The translations under genes were made by a program, and so were the position numbers. This document shows positions 1 to 6,515 of a stretch of DNA of 12,313 nt, piece after piece (the first letter of the stretch is position 1; each line of letters starts with the position of its first letter). The stretch is from CANHBY01 sp031374415. GTDB lineage: Bacteria > Pseudomonadota > Gammaproteobacteria > Burkholderiales > Burkholderiaceae_C. Location: positions 1 through 12,313 of the forward strand of contig JANMGB010000052.1 in NCBI GenBank assembly GCA_031374415.1. Direction: 5' to 3'. Below the pieces are notes generated by a model. That model was not told the origin of the DNA and searched no databases. It saw only the letters and a program-made list of their open reading frames with translations.

Positions 1-65
1 ACGAAGGCGGAAAGATTGAGAAGCGCAGGCAGCACGCCTGCAAGTTGATCGGTCAACATGGTCGT

Positions 66-113
66 GGGGGAACAGAACAGAGCCAAAGGCGGCTGTTACG
101 CTGTTGTTCCCCC
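66..113. repeat. Interrupted inverted repeat beside ssrA
   Basis: GGGGGAAC at 66-73 is the exact reverse complement of GTTCCCCC at 106-113. A weaker inner arm pairs ACAG (77-80) with CTGT (101-104). The right arm recurs directly at 118-125. The role is unknown; it could be a transcript 3' end or a recombination-related sequence near the tmRNA gene. Confidence 0.4.
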
Positions 114-148
114 AACCGTTCCCCCGAAGGAGTGAGACCGACGGGGCC

Positions 149-179
149 AAGGTGATACAGCCTAAAACCGTACCACCTT
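149..179. repeat. Inverted repeat, 9 of 10 pairs
   Basis: AAGGTG at 149-154 pairs with CACCTT at 174-179, and TAC at 156-158 pairs with GTA at 170-172, with one A-C mismatch between the two arms. The loop is 11 bases. There is no clear T-run on either side, so it is not a convincing intrinsic terminator. Confidence 0.35.
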
Positions 180-213
180 GATTTCCTTGGCGTTTCCCAG
201 CGAAATGAAACGC

Positions 214-226
214 ACCGGAACCCGGT
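214..226 (-). terminator. Weak candidate 3' hairpin of ssrA
   Basis: On the minus strand, 12 bases past the encoded CCA of the tmRNA, ACCGG pairs with CCGGT around a 3-base loop. It is followed by the moderately T-rich GCGTTTCATTT. The stem is only 5 pairs and the T-tract is interrupted, so termination here is a guess from position. Confidence 0.2.
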
Positions 227-238
227 AAAACACAATAC

Positions 239-609
239 TGGTGGAGCTGGGGGGAATCGAACCCCCGTCCGCAAGCCTTTGTCAGACAGATCTACATGCT
301 TAGCTGGCTGATTTGGATTTAAAGCCAAGAGTCGCGCAGCAGCACGCTACCCCCAGCCCGAGTCACTTAGTTTGACGCTGTATGGAGTGACCCCATACAG
401 AGCGAGCCCATGTGTATGACTTCGCAGTCTTTGGGTTACCCCTCAGACCCAGCCCATCGGCCAACTGTTGCGAAGCTCACCGGTATTAAGCGGCGAGAGC
501 GAACGTAGAGTCGTTTGCAGTTACTTTGTTTCCAGTGGTTTTACGAGCGAACTGGTGCTCGGCATGCCCCGTTCCAACTCCGAACCTCCGTCGAAGCCAG
601 GTCAGCCCC
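239..609 (-). ncRNA. ssrA: Transfer-messenger RNA (one-piece tmRNA)
   Basis: tmRNA rescues stalled ribosomes with SmpB and tags the unfinished protein for proteolysis. Read on the minus strand, the gene starts with GGGGCTGA and ends with CAGCTCCACCA. The first seven bases pair with CAGCTCC ahead of the encoded ACCA, giving the alanine tRNA-like acceptor stem with one G-U pair. The 3' part has a T-arm with GTTCGATTC in its loop. The 5' part carries the family-typical GCATGCCGAG and CTCGTAAA segments. A tag frame beginning GCAAACGAC lies about 90 bases from the 5' end, and the 3' half is long enough for the usual pseudoknots. The order is the standard one, not the permuted two-piece form. The length is 371 bases. 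It lies 13 bases after gph on the same strand and may be co-transcribed or use a promoter inside the end of gph. Confidence 0.97.
486..518 (-). other. tmRNA proteolysis tag reading frame
   Basis: Inside ssrA, the resume codon GCA at 518-516 opens a frame reading ANDSTFALAA and ending in TAA at 488-486. It follows AAAGTAACT, which has the usual A-rich character upstream of a resume codon. The ALAA end is the degron recognised by ClpXP-type proteases in this family. The AND start is shared with E. coli ANDENYALAA, while the middle (STF) differs. Confidence 0.93.
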
Positions 610-619
610 AGGCAACCCT

Positions 620-648
620 AGTTTAGATCAGTTCCAACCATTTCTGAA
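620..648 (-). promoter_or_regulatory. Candidate ssrA promoter overlapping the gph stop
   Basis: On the minus strand TTCAGA (648-643, 4 of 6 matches to the -35 consensus) and TAAACT (625-620, 4 of 6 to the -10) are separated by 17 bases, and the mature tmRNA begins 10 bases past the -10. The -10 overlaps the gph stop codon. The matches are modest and a processed 5' leader would be needed. It is an inference from spacing and position. Confidence 0.3.
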
Positions 649-1300
649 GCTCGGTCGGACTGGAAGCCATAAAGTTTGCCCCCCAGCCCTCCACCTCCTC
701 TCCCAACCCCAGATAGCCCCATCCGGCCGATACCGTGCCCATGCCAGCCGCTTCACCCGCTTGAATATCGCGCAGGTCGTCGCCAACGTAGACGCAAGAC
801 TGTGGCGGCAAGTCGAGCTGCCGCGCCGCCTCCAGCAACGGTGCAGGGTGTGGCTTGGCATGCGGGGTGGTGTCACCGCAAACGACCGTCGCAGCGTGCC
901 GATCCAGCTGCAAAGCACGGACCAATGGCAGCGCAAATCGCGCGGCTTTGTTGGTCACAATGCCCCAGGGCACCTGGGCTTGGTTCAAGGCCATCAACAA
1001 GGGATGCATCGCGTCAAAGACCTGCGTCAAAGCAGTCATGCGCTGCTCATACCGCGTCAGGAATTCATCACGCAAGGCATTGAATTCGGGCTGGCTGGGG
1101 TCCACCTCCAACGCCGCCCACACCATCCCCCGCGCACCCGCCCCCACCCAAGGCCGCAAGGTCTCAAGCGGTAGAGCAGGCAAGCCTCGCTGTTGCCGGA
1201 GTTCGTTCGCTGCCCCCGCGAGGTCGGGGGCACTGTCGATCACCGTGCCGTCAAGATCAAACAAGACCGCGTGGTAGGCGCCCCGCAACGGTCGCCTCAT
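623..1300 (-). CDS. gph: Phosphoglycolate phosphatase (HAD family)
   Basis: Hydrolyses 2-phosphoglycolate, a by-product of oxidative DNA damage repair and of oxygenase side reactions, to glycolate in the cytoplasm. The 225-residue protein has all four HAD motifs: DLDGT with the nucleophile Asp15 and Asp17, the TNK motif at 116-118, Lys149 in the HAKPHP segment, and GDDLRD with acidic Asp174, Asp175 and Asp178. A helical cap lies between motifs I and II. The ending WGY plus a short acidic tail fits Gph rather than a generic HAD protein. The ATG overlaps the ubiG stop as ATGA, which fixes the start and implies translational coupling. The ubiG-gph pairing is common in proteobacteria. HAD substrate assignment from sequence alone is never certain, and a related sugar-phosphatase activity remains possible. 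Confidence 0.9.
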   Translation of the reverse strand: MRRPLRGAYHAVLFDLDGTVIDSAPDLAGAANELRQQRGLPALPLETLRPWVGAGARGMVWAALEVDPSQPEFNALRDEFLTRYEQRMTALTQVFDAMHPLLMALNQAQVPWGIVTNKAARFALPLVRALQLDRHAATVVCGDTTPHAKPHPAPLLEAARQLDLPPQSCVYVGDDLRDIQAGEAAGMGTVSAGWGYLGLGEEVEGWGANFMASSPTELQKWLELI

Positions 1301-2001
1301 GCTTGACGCTGGCAGGCCAGCATGTAGTTCACGCTGGTGTCTGGCGTGAGTTTGTAGACGCGGGTCAGGGGGTTGTAGGTCAATCCCATCAACTCGCCTA
1401 CGTTGAGGGCCGCATCGCGACAGCTCTGCGCCAGCTCACTGGGTCGAATGAAACGTGCGTAGTCGTGTGTCCCTTTGGGCAACAGTTTCAACAGGTACTC
1501 GGCGCCAAGGATGGCGAACAAGTAGGACTTTGGATTGCGGCTTAAGGTTGAGAAAAAGACGTGCCCGCCGGGCTTGACCAGGGCAGCACAGGCGCGCACG
1601 ATCGACGCGGGATCGGGCACGTGCTCTAGCATCTCCATGCAGGTGACCACATCGAACGAAGCAGGCATCTCGTCAGCCAGGGCTTCGGCCGACACTTCGC
1701 GGTAGCTGACGTGGGCGGTTTGCGCTTCCATGGCGTGCAACTGGGCGACCTTGAGCGACTTGGTCGCCAGATCAATGCCCAGCACCTCGGCACCACGGCG
1801 GGCCATGGCCTCGCTCAGGATGCCCCCACCACAGCCCACATCAAGCACACGCCGGTTGGCCAAGCGGGCGATGCGTTCGATCCACTCCAAACGCAAGGGG
1901 TTGATTTGGTGCAACGGACGGAACTCGCTCTCGGGATCCCACCAGCGATGAGCGAGGTCACTGAATTTGGCAAGCTCTTGCGGATCGGCATTGAGGTTCA
2001 T
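1297..2001 (-). CDS. ubiG: Ubiquinone 3-O-methyltransferase UbiG
   Basis: SAM-dependent O-methyltransferase that carries out both O-methylations in ubiquinone synthesis. The 234-residue product begins MNLNADPQELAKF, followed by the UbiG-typical segment AHRWWDPESEFRPLHQINP (17-35). Motif I for SAM is VLDVGCGGG (52-60), followed by the acidic GIDLA (75-79). CMEMLEHVPDP is the family's motif II region and VKPGGHVFFSTLSRNPKSY is also characteristic. The ATG at 2001 is preferred; an in-frame TTG sits directly before it at 2004. No Shine-Dalgarno sequence is visible upstream: the preceding 12 bases are TTTCAGTTTTTT, then G. The start codon lies inside the 124-base repeat element shared with aroA. 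A terminator separates ubiG from ompA, so it probably needs its own promoter. The stop overlaps gph. Confidence 0.96.
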   Translation of the reverse strand: MNLNADPQELAKFSDLAHRWWDPESEFRPLHQINPLRLEWIERIARLANRRVLDVGCGGGILSEAMARRGAEVLGIDLATKSLKVAQLHAMEAQTAHVSYREVSAEALADEMPASFDVVTCMEMLEHVPDPASIVRACAALVKPGGHVFFSTLSRNPKSYLFAILGAEYLLKLLPKGTHDYARFIRPSELAQSCRDAALNVGELMGLTYNPLTRVYKLTPDTSVNYMLACQRQA

Positions 2002-2121
2002 CAAAAAACTGAAATAGGTTTGAAACCCCGGCCTTCAGGCCGGAGAGCCCCGAAGGGGCGACTCGTTGGTAGGGGATGCAAACCCCTTCCAACAGCTTAC
2101 CCACCGACCTTTAGGTCGGTC
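1998..2121 (-). repeat. 124-base multi-hairpin element, copy 1 (ubiG leader)
   Basis: Read on the minus strand this runs from GACCGACC to the start codon of ubiG (TTTTTTGATGA). It is 118/124 identical to the copy before aroA and contains no indels. Hairpins, in order: 2120-2103 (8-pair stem, 2-base loop); 2093-2065 (GTTGG/CCAAC plus AGGGG/CCCCT around one mismatch, 7-base loop); 2059-2047 (GCCCC/GGGGC); 2043-2028 (CCGGCCT/AGGCCGG); 2027-2017 (GGTT/AACC). It is then single-stranded and T-rich up to the ATG. Either a structured 5' leader or a dispersed palindromic repeat; the sequence alone does not decide. Confidence 0.9.
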
Positions 2122-2154
2122 AAATTTTTGCTGCTTGACTCGTGGATGAGGAAC

Positions 2155-2182
2155 AAAAAACCCCGCCGTGGCGGGGTTTTTT
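2155..2182. terminator. Symmetrical rho-independent terminator after ompA
   Basis: AAAAAACCCCGCC (2155-2167) and its exact reverse complement GGCGGGGTTTTTT (2170-2182) surround a 2-base centre. In either direction the transcript has a GC-rich 7-pair stem followed by six U residues. It lies 36 bases after the ompA stop and so ends ompA transcription on the minus strand. It also separates ompA from ubiG. Confidence 0.92.
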
Positions 2183-2218
2183 GAGGAGGTCGAAACCCAA
2201 CCAACGTCAGCGTCTTGC

Positions 2219-2869
2219 TTACTTGACGCGGTTACCAACGACTTCGATTTCAACACGACGGTTTTTCTCGCGACCTGCCGCGCTCTTGTTGTCAGCGACC
2301 GGCTGTTTCTCGCCCTTGCCTTCCGTGTACACGCGGCTCTTGTCGATGCCCTTGGAGGTCAAATAGGCCTTGACGGCTTCAGAGCGGCGCAGAGACAGGC
2401 TTTGGTTGTAGGCATCCGAACCCACCGAGTCGGTGTGACCGACTGCAATGATGACTTCGAGGTTCATGCCTTTGAGTTTGCCGATGACTTCGTCCAGCTT
2501 GGCCTTGCCTTCGGGCTTCAGAACAGCCTTGTCAAAGTCGTAGAAAGCGTCAGCAGCAAAGGTCACCTTCTCGTTGATCGGTGCAGGCGGAGCCACTGGC
2601 ACCATGGGTGCTGGCGGCATGACAGGAGGCGGCGCCATGGGTGGCGGCGCTGGAGGCGCAGGAGGCGGGGTCACGATAGCGCCATCACAACCCTTGGCGG
2701 CCGTGGCAGGTGTCCAGGTGCTGGAGCGCCAGCAGGCTTCATTGCTGCCGTTGCGCCACTGACCACCACTGGCGGCCCAGTTGGCGTTGTCTTGGGCAAA
2801 TGCGCTGGCAGCGGACAGTGCGAGCACGCCGACTGCGAGGACCGACGCGGATTTGTTGAAGTTCTTCAT
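2219..2869 (-). CDS. ompA: OmpA-family outer membrane protein, peptidoglycan-binding
   Basis: A 216-residue exported protein that probably tethers the outer membrane to peptidoglycan. A signal peptide (1-25, ending AFA before Gln26) has a basic N-terminus and a hydrophobic core. A short mature N-terminal region carries Cys46 and Cys61 in WRNGSNEACWRSS...KGCDG, a segment typical of betaproteobacterial OmpA proteins. A proline-rich linker covers about 68-97. The OmpA C-terminal domain covers about 101-214: TFAADAFYDFDKAVLKP, GHTDSVGSDAYN with Asp147, SLRRSEAV with Arg162, and REKNRRVEIEV. Asp147 and Arg162 are the positions expected to hold diaminopimelate. There is no 8-stranded barrel, so it is much shorter than E. 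coli OmpA and closer to RmpM-like proteins. The start is fixed by AGGAG eight bases before the ATG and by the signal peptide; an in-frame upstream extension to 2902 has neither. Confidence 0.93.
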   Translation of the reverse strand: MKNFNKSASVLAVGVLALSAASAFAQDNANWAASGGQWRNGSNEACWRSSTWTPATAAKGCDGAIVTPPPAPPAPPPMAPPPVMPPAPMVPVAPPAPINEKVTFAADAFYDFDKAVLKPEGKAKLDEVIGKLKGMNLEVIIAVGHTDSVGSDAYNQSLSLRRSEAVKAYLTSKGIDKSRVYTEGKGEKQPVADNKSAAGREKNRRVEIEVVGNRVK

Positions 2870-2893
2870 GATTCTCCTGTGAGGAATAGTTCT

Positions 2894-2918
2894 AAAAAAC
2901 AATCCGATGTTTCATCGG
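2894..2918 (-). terminator. Terminator-like hairpin in the ompA leader
   Basis: On the minus strand CCGATG pairs with CATCGG around AAA (2918-2904), then comes ATTG and six T residues (2899-2894), 24 bases before the ompA ATG. The form is that of a short intrinsic terminator or attenuator. The stem has only 6 pairs, and a leader hairpin that stabilises the mRNA is equally possible. Confidence 0.4.
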
Positions 2919-3162
2919 TCGAGTCTTGCAACTTCTACTGGCGAACTGGCGCGCAGTGACATCAGCCGGTCGATTGTGCCACAGGGGTCTTGTGCCACCG
3001 CAAGCCCACACCCCGCATTGGATGGCATGGGCGTTGCGTAAAAGCCACTGAGAACCCAGACCCGCACTCCCCTTGTGGACGACGCGCGTCCGTCCTTGAA
3101 GAGCTGGATGCCAAATGACGCTGATCTGCCGTGTTTGACTCTTGCGGGGTTTAGCCGGCCCA

Positions 3163-3190
3163 TTGCCGCAGCCTTGCGAGCCACTAGAAT
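3163..3190 (+). promoter_or_regulatory. Candidate sigma-70 promoter of gyrA
   Basis: TTGCCG (3163-3168, 4 of 6 to the -35 consensus) and TAGAAT (3185-3190, 5 of 6 to the -10) are separated by 16 bases. A start near 3197 would give a leader of about 43 bases before the gyrA ATG. It is the best match I found in the divergent gap and would be the first promoter of the whole rightward cluster. Confidence 0.5.
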
Positions 3191-3239
3191 CAAGGATTGC
3201 CCTTCTCCAGCAGGCGGCCCACCGAGCGCCTCCCACTGC

Positions 3240-5888
3240 ATGACACAGTTCGCCAAAGAAACCTTGCCCATCAGCCTCGAAGAGGAGATGCGTCGGTCTT
3301 ACCTCGACTACGCCATGAGCGTGATTGTGGGTCGCGCACTTCCTGACGCCCGAGACGGCCTCAAGCCAGTGCATCGCCGCGTGTTGTTCGCCATGCATGA
3401 GTTGAACAACGACTGGAACCGCGCCTACAAAAAGTCAGCCCGTATCGTGGGTGACGTCATCGGTAAGTATCACCCGCACGGTGACAGCGCGGTCTACGAC
3501 ACGATTGTTCGCATGGCCCAGCATTTTTCGTTGCGGCACATGTTGGTGGACGGGCAAGGCAACTTCGGTTCGGTCGACGGCGACAACGCTGCTGCCATGC
3601 GGTACACCGAAATCCGTTTGGCCAAGATCGCCCACGAGATGCTGGCTGATCTTGATAAAGAGACCGTTGACTTCGGCCCCAACTACGACGGCAGTGAGAG
3701 AGAGCCTCTGGTCTTGCCGACGCGATTGCCCAATTTGCTGGTCAACGGCTCGGCGGGTATCGCCGTGGGCATGGCCACGAACATCCCGCCCCATAACCTC
3801 AATGAAGTGGTGGATGCCTGTCACCATTTGCTCAACAACCCCGAGGCGTCCATCGATGAATTGATGGAGATCATCCCGGCGCCTGACTTCCCAACGGCCG
3901 GCATCATCTATGGCCTCAGCGGGGTGCGTGAAGGGTATCGCACGGGCCGTGGCAAGGTCATCATGCGCGCCAAGTGCCACTTCGAAGACATCGACAAGGG
4001 CCAACGCCAGTCGATCATCGTCGATGAAATTCCCTACCAGGTGAACAAGAAAAACCTGCTCGAGCGCATGGCCGAGCTGGTTCACGAAAAGAAAATCGAG
4101 GGTATCAGCCACATTCAGGATGAGTCGGATAAATCCGGGATGCGGGTGGTGATCGAACTCAAGCGGGGCGAGGTGCCTGAGGTGGTGTTGAACAACCTCT
4201 ACAAGCAAACGCAGTTGCAAGACACCTTCGGCATCAACATGGTGGCCTTGATTGATAACCAGCCCAAGTTGTGCAATCTGAAAGACTTGATTGCCATCTT
4301 CCTGGAACATCGCCGTGAGGTGGTGACGCGGCGCACCGTCTTCGAGCTGCGCAAAGCGCGTGAGCGCGGGCATGTGCTGGAAGGTCTGGCCGTGGCCTTG
4401 GCCAACATCGATGAGTTCATCGAAACCATCAAGACATCGCCCACGCCCCCAGTCGCCAAGCAAGCCCTGATGAGCAAGAGCTGGGATTCTTCGATGGTGC
4501 GTGACATGTTGGCACGTGCGCAGAATGACACGGCCGGGGGGCGCGAAGCGTTTCGCCCGGAGGGGCTGCCCAAGCACTACGGGATGCAGCCCGACGGCCT
4601 GTACCGGCTGAGTGACGATCAGGCCTCTGAGATTTTGCAGATGCGTTTGCAACGCCTCACCGGGCTGGAGCAAGACAAGATTTTGGGTGAGTACAGGGAG
4701 GTGATGACGCAGATCGCTGACTTGCTCAACATCTTGGTCACGCCGGCGCGGGTGACGAACATCATCTCGGAAGAACTCACGGCCATCAAGCTGGAGTTCG
4801 GCCAGTCCAAGGTCGGCGCGCGCCGCAGCGTGATTGAACACAACGCCCAAGACTTGGGCACCGAGGATCTGATCGCACCCACCGACATGGTGGTCACACT
4901 CAGCCACACCGGCTACATCAAGAGTCAACCGCTGAGCGAGTACCGCGCTCAAAAGCGGGGCGGGCGAGGCAAGCAAGCCACCCAGACCAAAGAAGATGAC
5001 TGGATCGATCAGCTCTTCATTGCCAACACGCACGACTACATTTTGTGCTTCACCACGCGAGGCCGCGTGTATTGGATCAAGGTGTGGGAAGTGCCGCAGG
5101 GCTCACGCACTTCGCGCGGCCGCCCCATTGTCAACATGTTCCCGCTGCAAGCCGGCGAGAAGGTCAATGTGGTGCTGCCCTTGACGGGTGAGTTTCACAC
5201 CTTCCCGGCCGATCACTATGTGTTCATGGCCACTGCACAGGGCGTGGTCAAGAAGACCTCGCTCAGCGAGTTCAGCAACCCGCGCAAAGCCGGCATCATT
5301 GCAGTCGATCTGGACGAGGGTGACTTTTTGATTGGCGCCGCGCTCACGGATGGTCAGCACGACGTGATGCTGTTCAGCGATGGTGGCAAGGCCGTGCGCT
5401 TTGATGAAAACGACGTGCGCTCGATGGGCCGCAATGCCCGTGGCGTGCGCGGCATGATGCTCGAAGAGGGTCAAAGCGTGATCGCCATGCTGGTGGCTGA
5501 AGATGAGTCTCAGAGTGTGCTCACCGCCACACAATACGGCTACGGCAAGCGCACCAGCATCGTCGAGTACACCCGCCATGGTCGTGGCACCAAGGGCATG
5601 ATCGCCATCCAGCAAAGCGAGCGCAATGGCAAGGTCGTGGCCGCCACCCTGGTGCATGCCAATGACGAAATCATGCTGATCACTGACAAGGGTGTTTTGG
5701 TACGCACCCGCGTGTCTGAGATCCGCGAGATGGGCCGTGCCACCCAGGGGGTGACGCTGATTGCCTTGGATGAGGGCACGCAGCTGATTGGCTTGCAACG
5801 CATTGTGGAAAACGATGCCAATGAGAACGATCCCGATGCAGGGGTCGATGCCGACCCGACGGATGATGAGGCCAAGGATCCCGCATGA
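3240..5888 (+). CDS. gyrA: DNA gyrase subunit A
   Basis: The breakage-reunion subunit of the GyrA2GyrB2 topoisomerase that introduces negative supercoils. The product is 882 residues, close to E. coli's 875. The start MTQFAKETLPISLEEEMRRSYLDYAMSVIVGRALPDARDGLKPVHRR is family-typical, so the in-frame extension back to 3075 is rejected although the Shine-Dalgarno sequence is weak. The catalytic tyrosine is Tyr122 in AAAMRYTE. The quinolone-determining region is YHPHGDSAVYDTIVRMAQ with Ser83 and Asp87 intact, the quinolone-sensitive form. The GyrA box is QKRGGRG at 571-577, the start of the C-terminal beta-pinwheel that wraps DNA. The last ~25 residues are strongly acidic, as is usual. It has no large insertion. 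The stop overlaps the next start as ATGA, so gyrA is translationally coupled to the DUF2059 gene. Confidence 0.98.
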   Translation: MTQFAKETLPISLEEEMRRSYLDYAMSVIVGRALPDARDGLKPVHRRVLFAMHELNNDWNRAYKKSARIVGDVIGKYHPHGDSAVYDTIVRMAQHFSLRHMLVDGQGNFGSVDGDNAAAMRYTEIRLAKIAHEMLADLDKETVDFGPNYDGSEREPLVLPTRLPNLLVNGSAGIAVGMATNIPPHNLNEVVDACHHLLNNPEASIDELMEIIPAPDFPTAGIIYGLSGVREGYRTGRGKVIMRAKCHFEDIDKGQRQSIIVDEIPYQVNKKNLLERMAELVHEKKIEGISHIQDESDKSGMRVVIELKRGEVPEVVLNNLYKQTQLQDTFGINMVALIDNQPKLCNLKDLIAIFLEHRREVVTRRTVFELRKARERGHVLEGLAVALANIDEFIETIKTSPTPPVAKQALMSKSWDSSMVRDMLARAQNDTAGGREAFRPEGLPKHYGMQPDGLYRLSDDQASEILQMRLQRLTGLEQDKILGEYREVMTQIADLLNILVTPARVTNIISEELTAIKLEFGQSKVGARRSVIEHNAQDLGTEDLIAPTDMVVTLSHTGYIKSQPLSEYRAQKRGGRGKQATQTKEDDWIDQLFIANTHDYILCFTTRGRVYWIKVWEVPQGSRTSRGRPIVNMFPLQAGEKVNVVLPLTGEFHTFPADHYVFMATAQGVVKKTSLSEFSNPRKAGIIAVDLDEGDFLIGAALTDGQHDVMLFSDGGKAVRFDENDVRSMGRNARGVRGMMLEEGQSVIAMLVAEDESQSVLTATQYGYGKRTSIVEYTRHGRGTKGMIAIQQSERNGKVVAATLVHANDEIMLITDKGVLVRTRVSEIREMGRATQGVTLIALDEGTQLIGLQRIVENDANENDPDAGVDADPTDDEAKDPA

Positions 5889-6502
5889 GGCGGCGCGCTG
5901 TGCATCAGACCTTGGTCAGGGGCGCCCTGGCTCTGACTCTGACTTTGATGGGCAGCGCGGTGACTTGGGCGCAAGTCGAATCGTCGGCCAGCAAGAAGGA
6001 ATTGGTCGCCAAGATTTTGAAGCTGCAGCAACCCGTGATTGAGGGGCTGGCGCAGGCCTTGGCGGAACAGCCCGCTGCCCAGCTGATGCAGCAAGCCGGG
6101 CTGGCCCTGCAAACTCGCATTCCGCCTGAGCGGCGCGACGAGGTCAACAAGGGCATTCAGGCTGACGTGAAAAAGTACCTCGACGAAACCGCCCCGGGAC
6201 TGAAAGACAAGGCCAATACCTTCGCTCCCAGCACCGTCGGATTGCTGCTGGAGGACAAGTTCAGCGAAGACGAGCTCAGGCAATTGATCGCCATCCTGGA
6301 GTCCCCCATCAACCGTCGTCTGCAAGAATTGAGTGGCGAGATGCAACGGGTGCTGAGCGAAAAACTGATCGCAGAGACCCGCGCCGACGTGGAGCCCAAG
6401 GTGCGCAGATTGCAACAAAATATGGCCAAACGTTTAGGCGACACCCCGGCACAAGGCCCTGGCCCCGCCGCTGGCAAACCGGTGGCCAAACCCAACAAAT
6501 GA
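5885..6502 (+). CDS. Exported DUF2059-type protein of unknown function
   Basis: A 205-residue protein with a signal peptide (RRR N-terminus, hydrophobic core about 12-27, probable cleavage after Ala29 in TWA-QVE), so periplasmic or secreted. The mature part is almost wholly helical and charged. The segment about 115-175 (STVGLLLEDKFSEDELRQLIAILESP...) resembles the DUF2059 family, whose biochemical role is not known. The tail (186-205) is rich in Pro, Gly and Ala. The ATG overlaps the gyrA stop as ATGA, and serC begins 13 bases downstream, so it sits inside the gyrA-serC operon. I can name no function; the domain call rests on the motif pattern and on the usual presence of such a gene between gyrA and serC in related betaproteobacteria. 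Confidence 0.8.
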   Translation: MRRRAVHQTLVRGALALTLTLMGSAVTWAQVESSASKKELVAKILKLQQPVIEGLAQALAEQPAAQLMQQAGLALQTRIPPERRDEVNKGIQADVKKYLDETAPGLKDKANTFAPSTVGLLLEDKFSEDELRQLIAILESPINRRLQELSGEMQRVLSEKLIAETRADVEPKVRRLQQNMAKRLGDTPAQGPGPAAGKPVAKPNK

Positions 6503-6515
6503 ACCGCTTTCAGTC

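Larger units (their letters stand above)
1..238. other. Left flank of ssrA, no supportable gene
   Basis: No reading frame here could be assigned. On the plus strand one frame stays open from the window edge to a TGA at 153-155 and another to a TGA at 46-48, so the C-terminus of a gene lying to the left is possible. On the minus strand an ATG at 59-57 opens a frame (MLTDQLAGVLP...) that leaves the window after 19 codons. None has recognisable protein character. The stretch contains an interrupted inverted repeat (66-113), a second one (149-179), and GTTCCCCC as a direct repeat at 106-113 and 118-125. No copy of the tmRNA 3' end is visible, so an integrated element cannot be shown. Confidence 0.4.
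2870..3239. promoter_or_regulatory. Divergent ompA-gyrA intergenic region
   Basis: These 370 bases separate ompA (leftward) from gyrA (rightward) and hold no supportable gene. Visible within it are the ompA Shine-Dalgarno sequence, a terminator-like hairpin in the ompA leader (2894-2918), two TTGTGCCAC direct repeats (2974-2982 and 2990-2998) and a candidate gyrA promoter (3163-3190). Open frames crossing it on both strands have no recognisable character. Confidence 0.6.

Noticed and set aside
53..328. 91-codon minus-strand frame across the tmRNA 3' end
   Set aside because: Its start lies inside the tmRNA gene and its sequence is the translation of the T-arm and acceptor stem; no ribosome site.
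239..609. Permuted two-piece tmRNA, as known in some betaproteobacteria
   Set aside because: The acceptor 5' strand, tag frame and T-arm occur in the standard order with the CCA at the end, so this is the one-piece form.
1998..2121. Shared peptide GLKPRPSGRRAPKGRL encoded antisense in both repeat copies
   Set aside because: The frame is open in both copies only because the DNA is nearly identical; the substitutions give no coding pattern and no start or ribosome site belongs to it. I treat the element as non-coding.
2168..2959. 263-codon plus-strand frame opposite ompA
   Set aside because: It is antisense to a clear ompA gene, and its Arg/Gly/His-rich middle is the complement of the proline-rich linker.
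3075..3239. N-terminal extension of gyrA in the same open frame
   Set aside because: The family start MTQFAKETLPISLEEE begins at 3240, and the candidate promoter and leader lie inside the supposed extension.
3435..5033. 532-codon open frame on the minus strand
   Set aside because: It is antisense to gyrA over its whole length, has no recognisable domain and is rich in His, Asp and Gln in the manner of a shadow frame of a GC-rich gene.
3240..5888. Quinolone-resistance allele of gyrA
   Set aside because: Ser83 and Asp87 are both present, so the usual resistance substitutions are absent.
5540..6418. 292-codon minus-strand frame
   Set aside because: Antisense to the end of gyrA and most of the DUF2059 gene, without domain signature.
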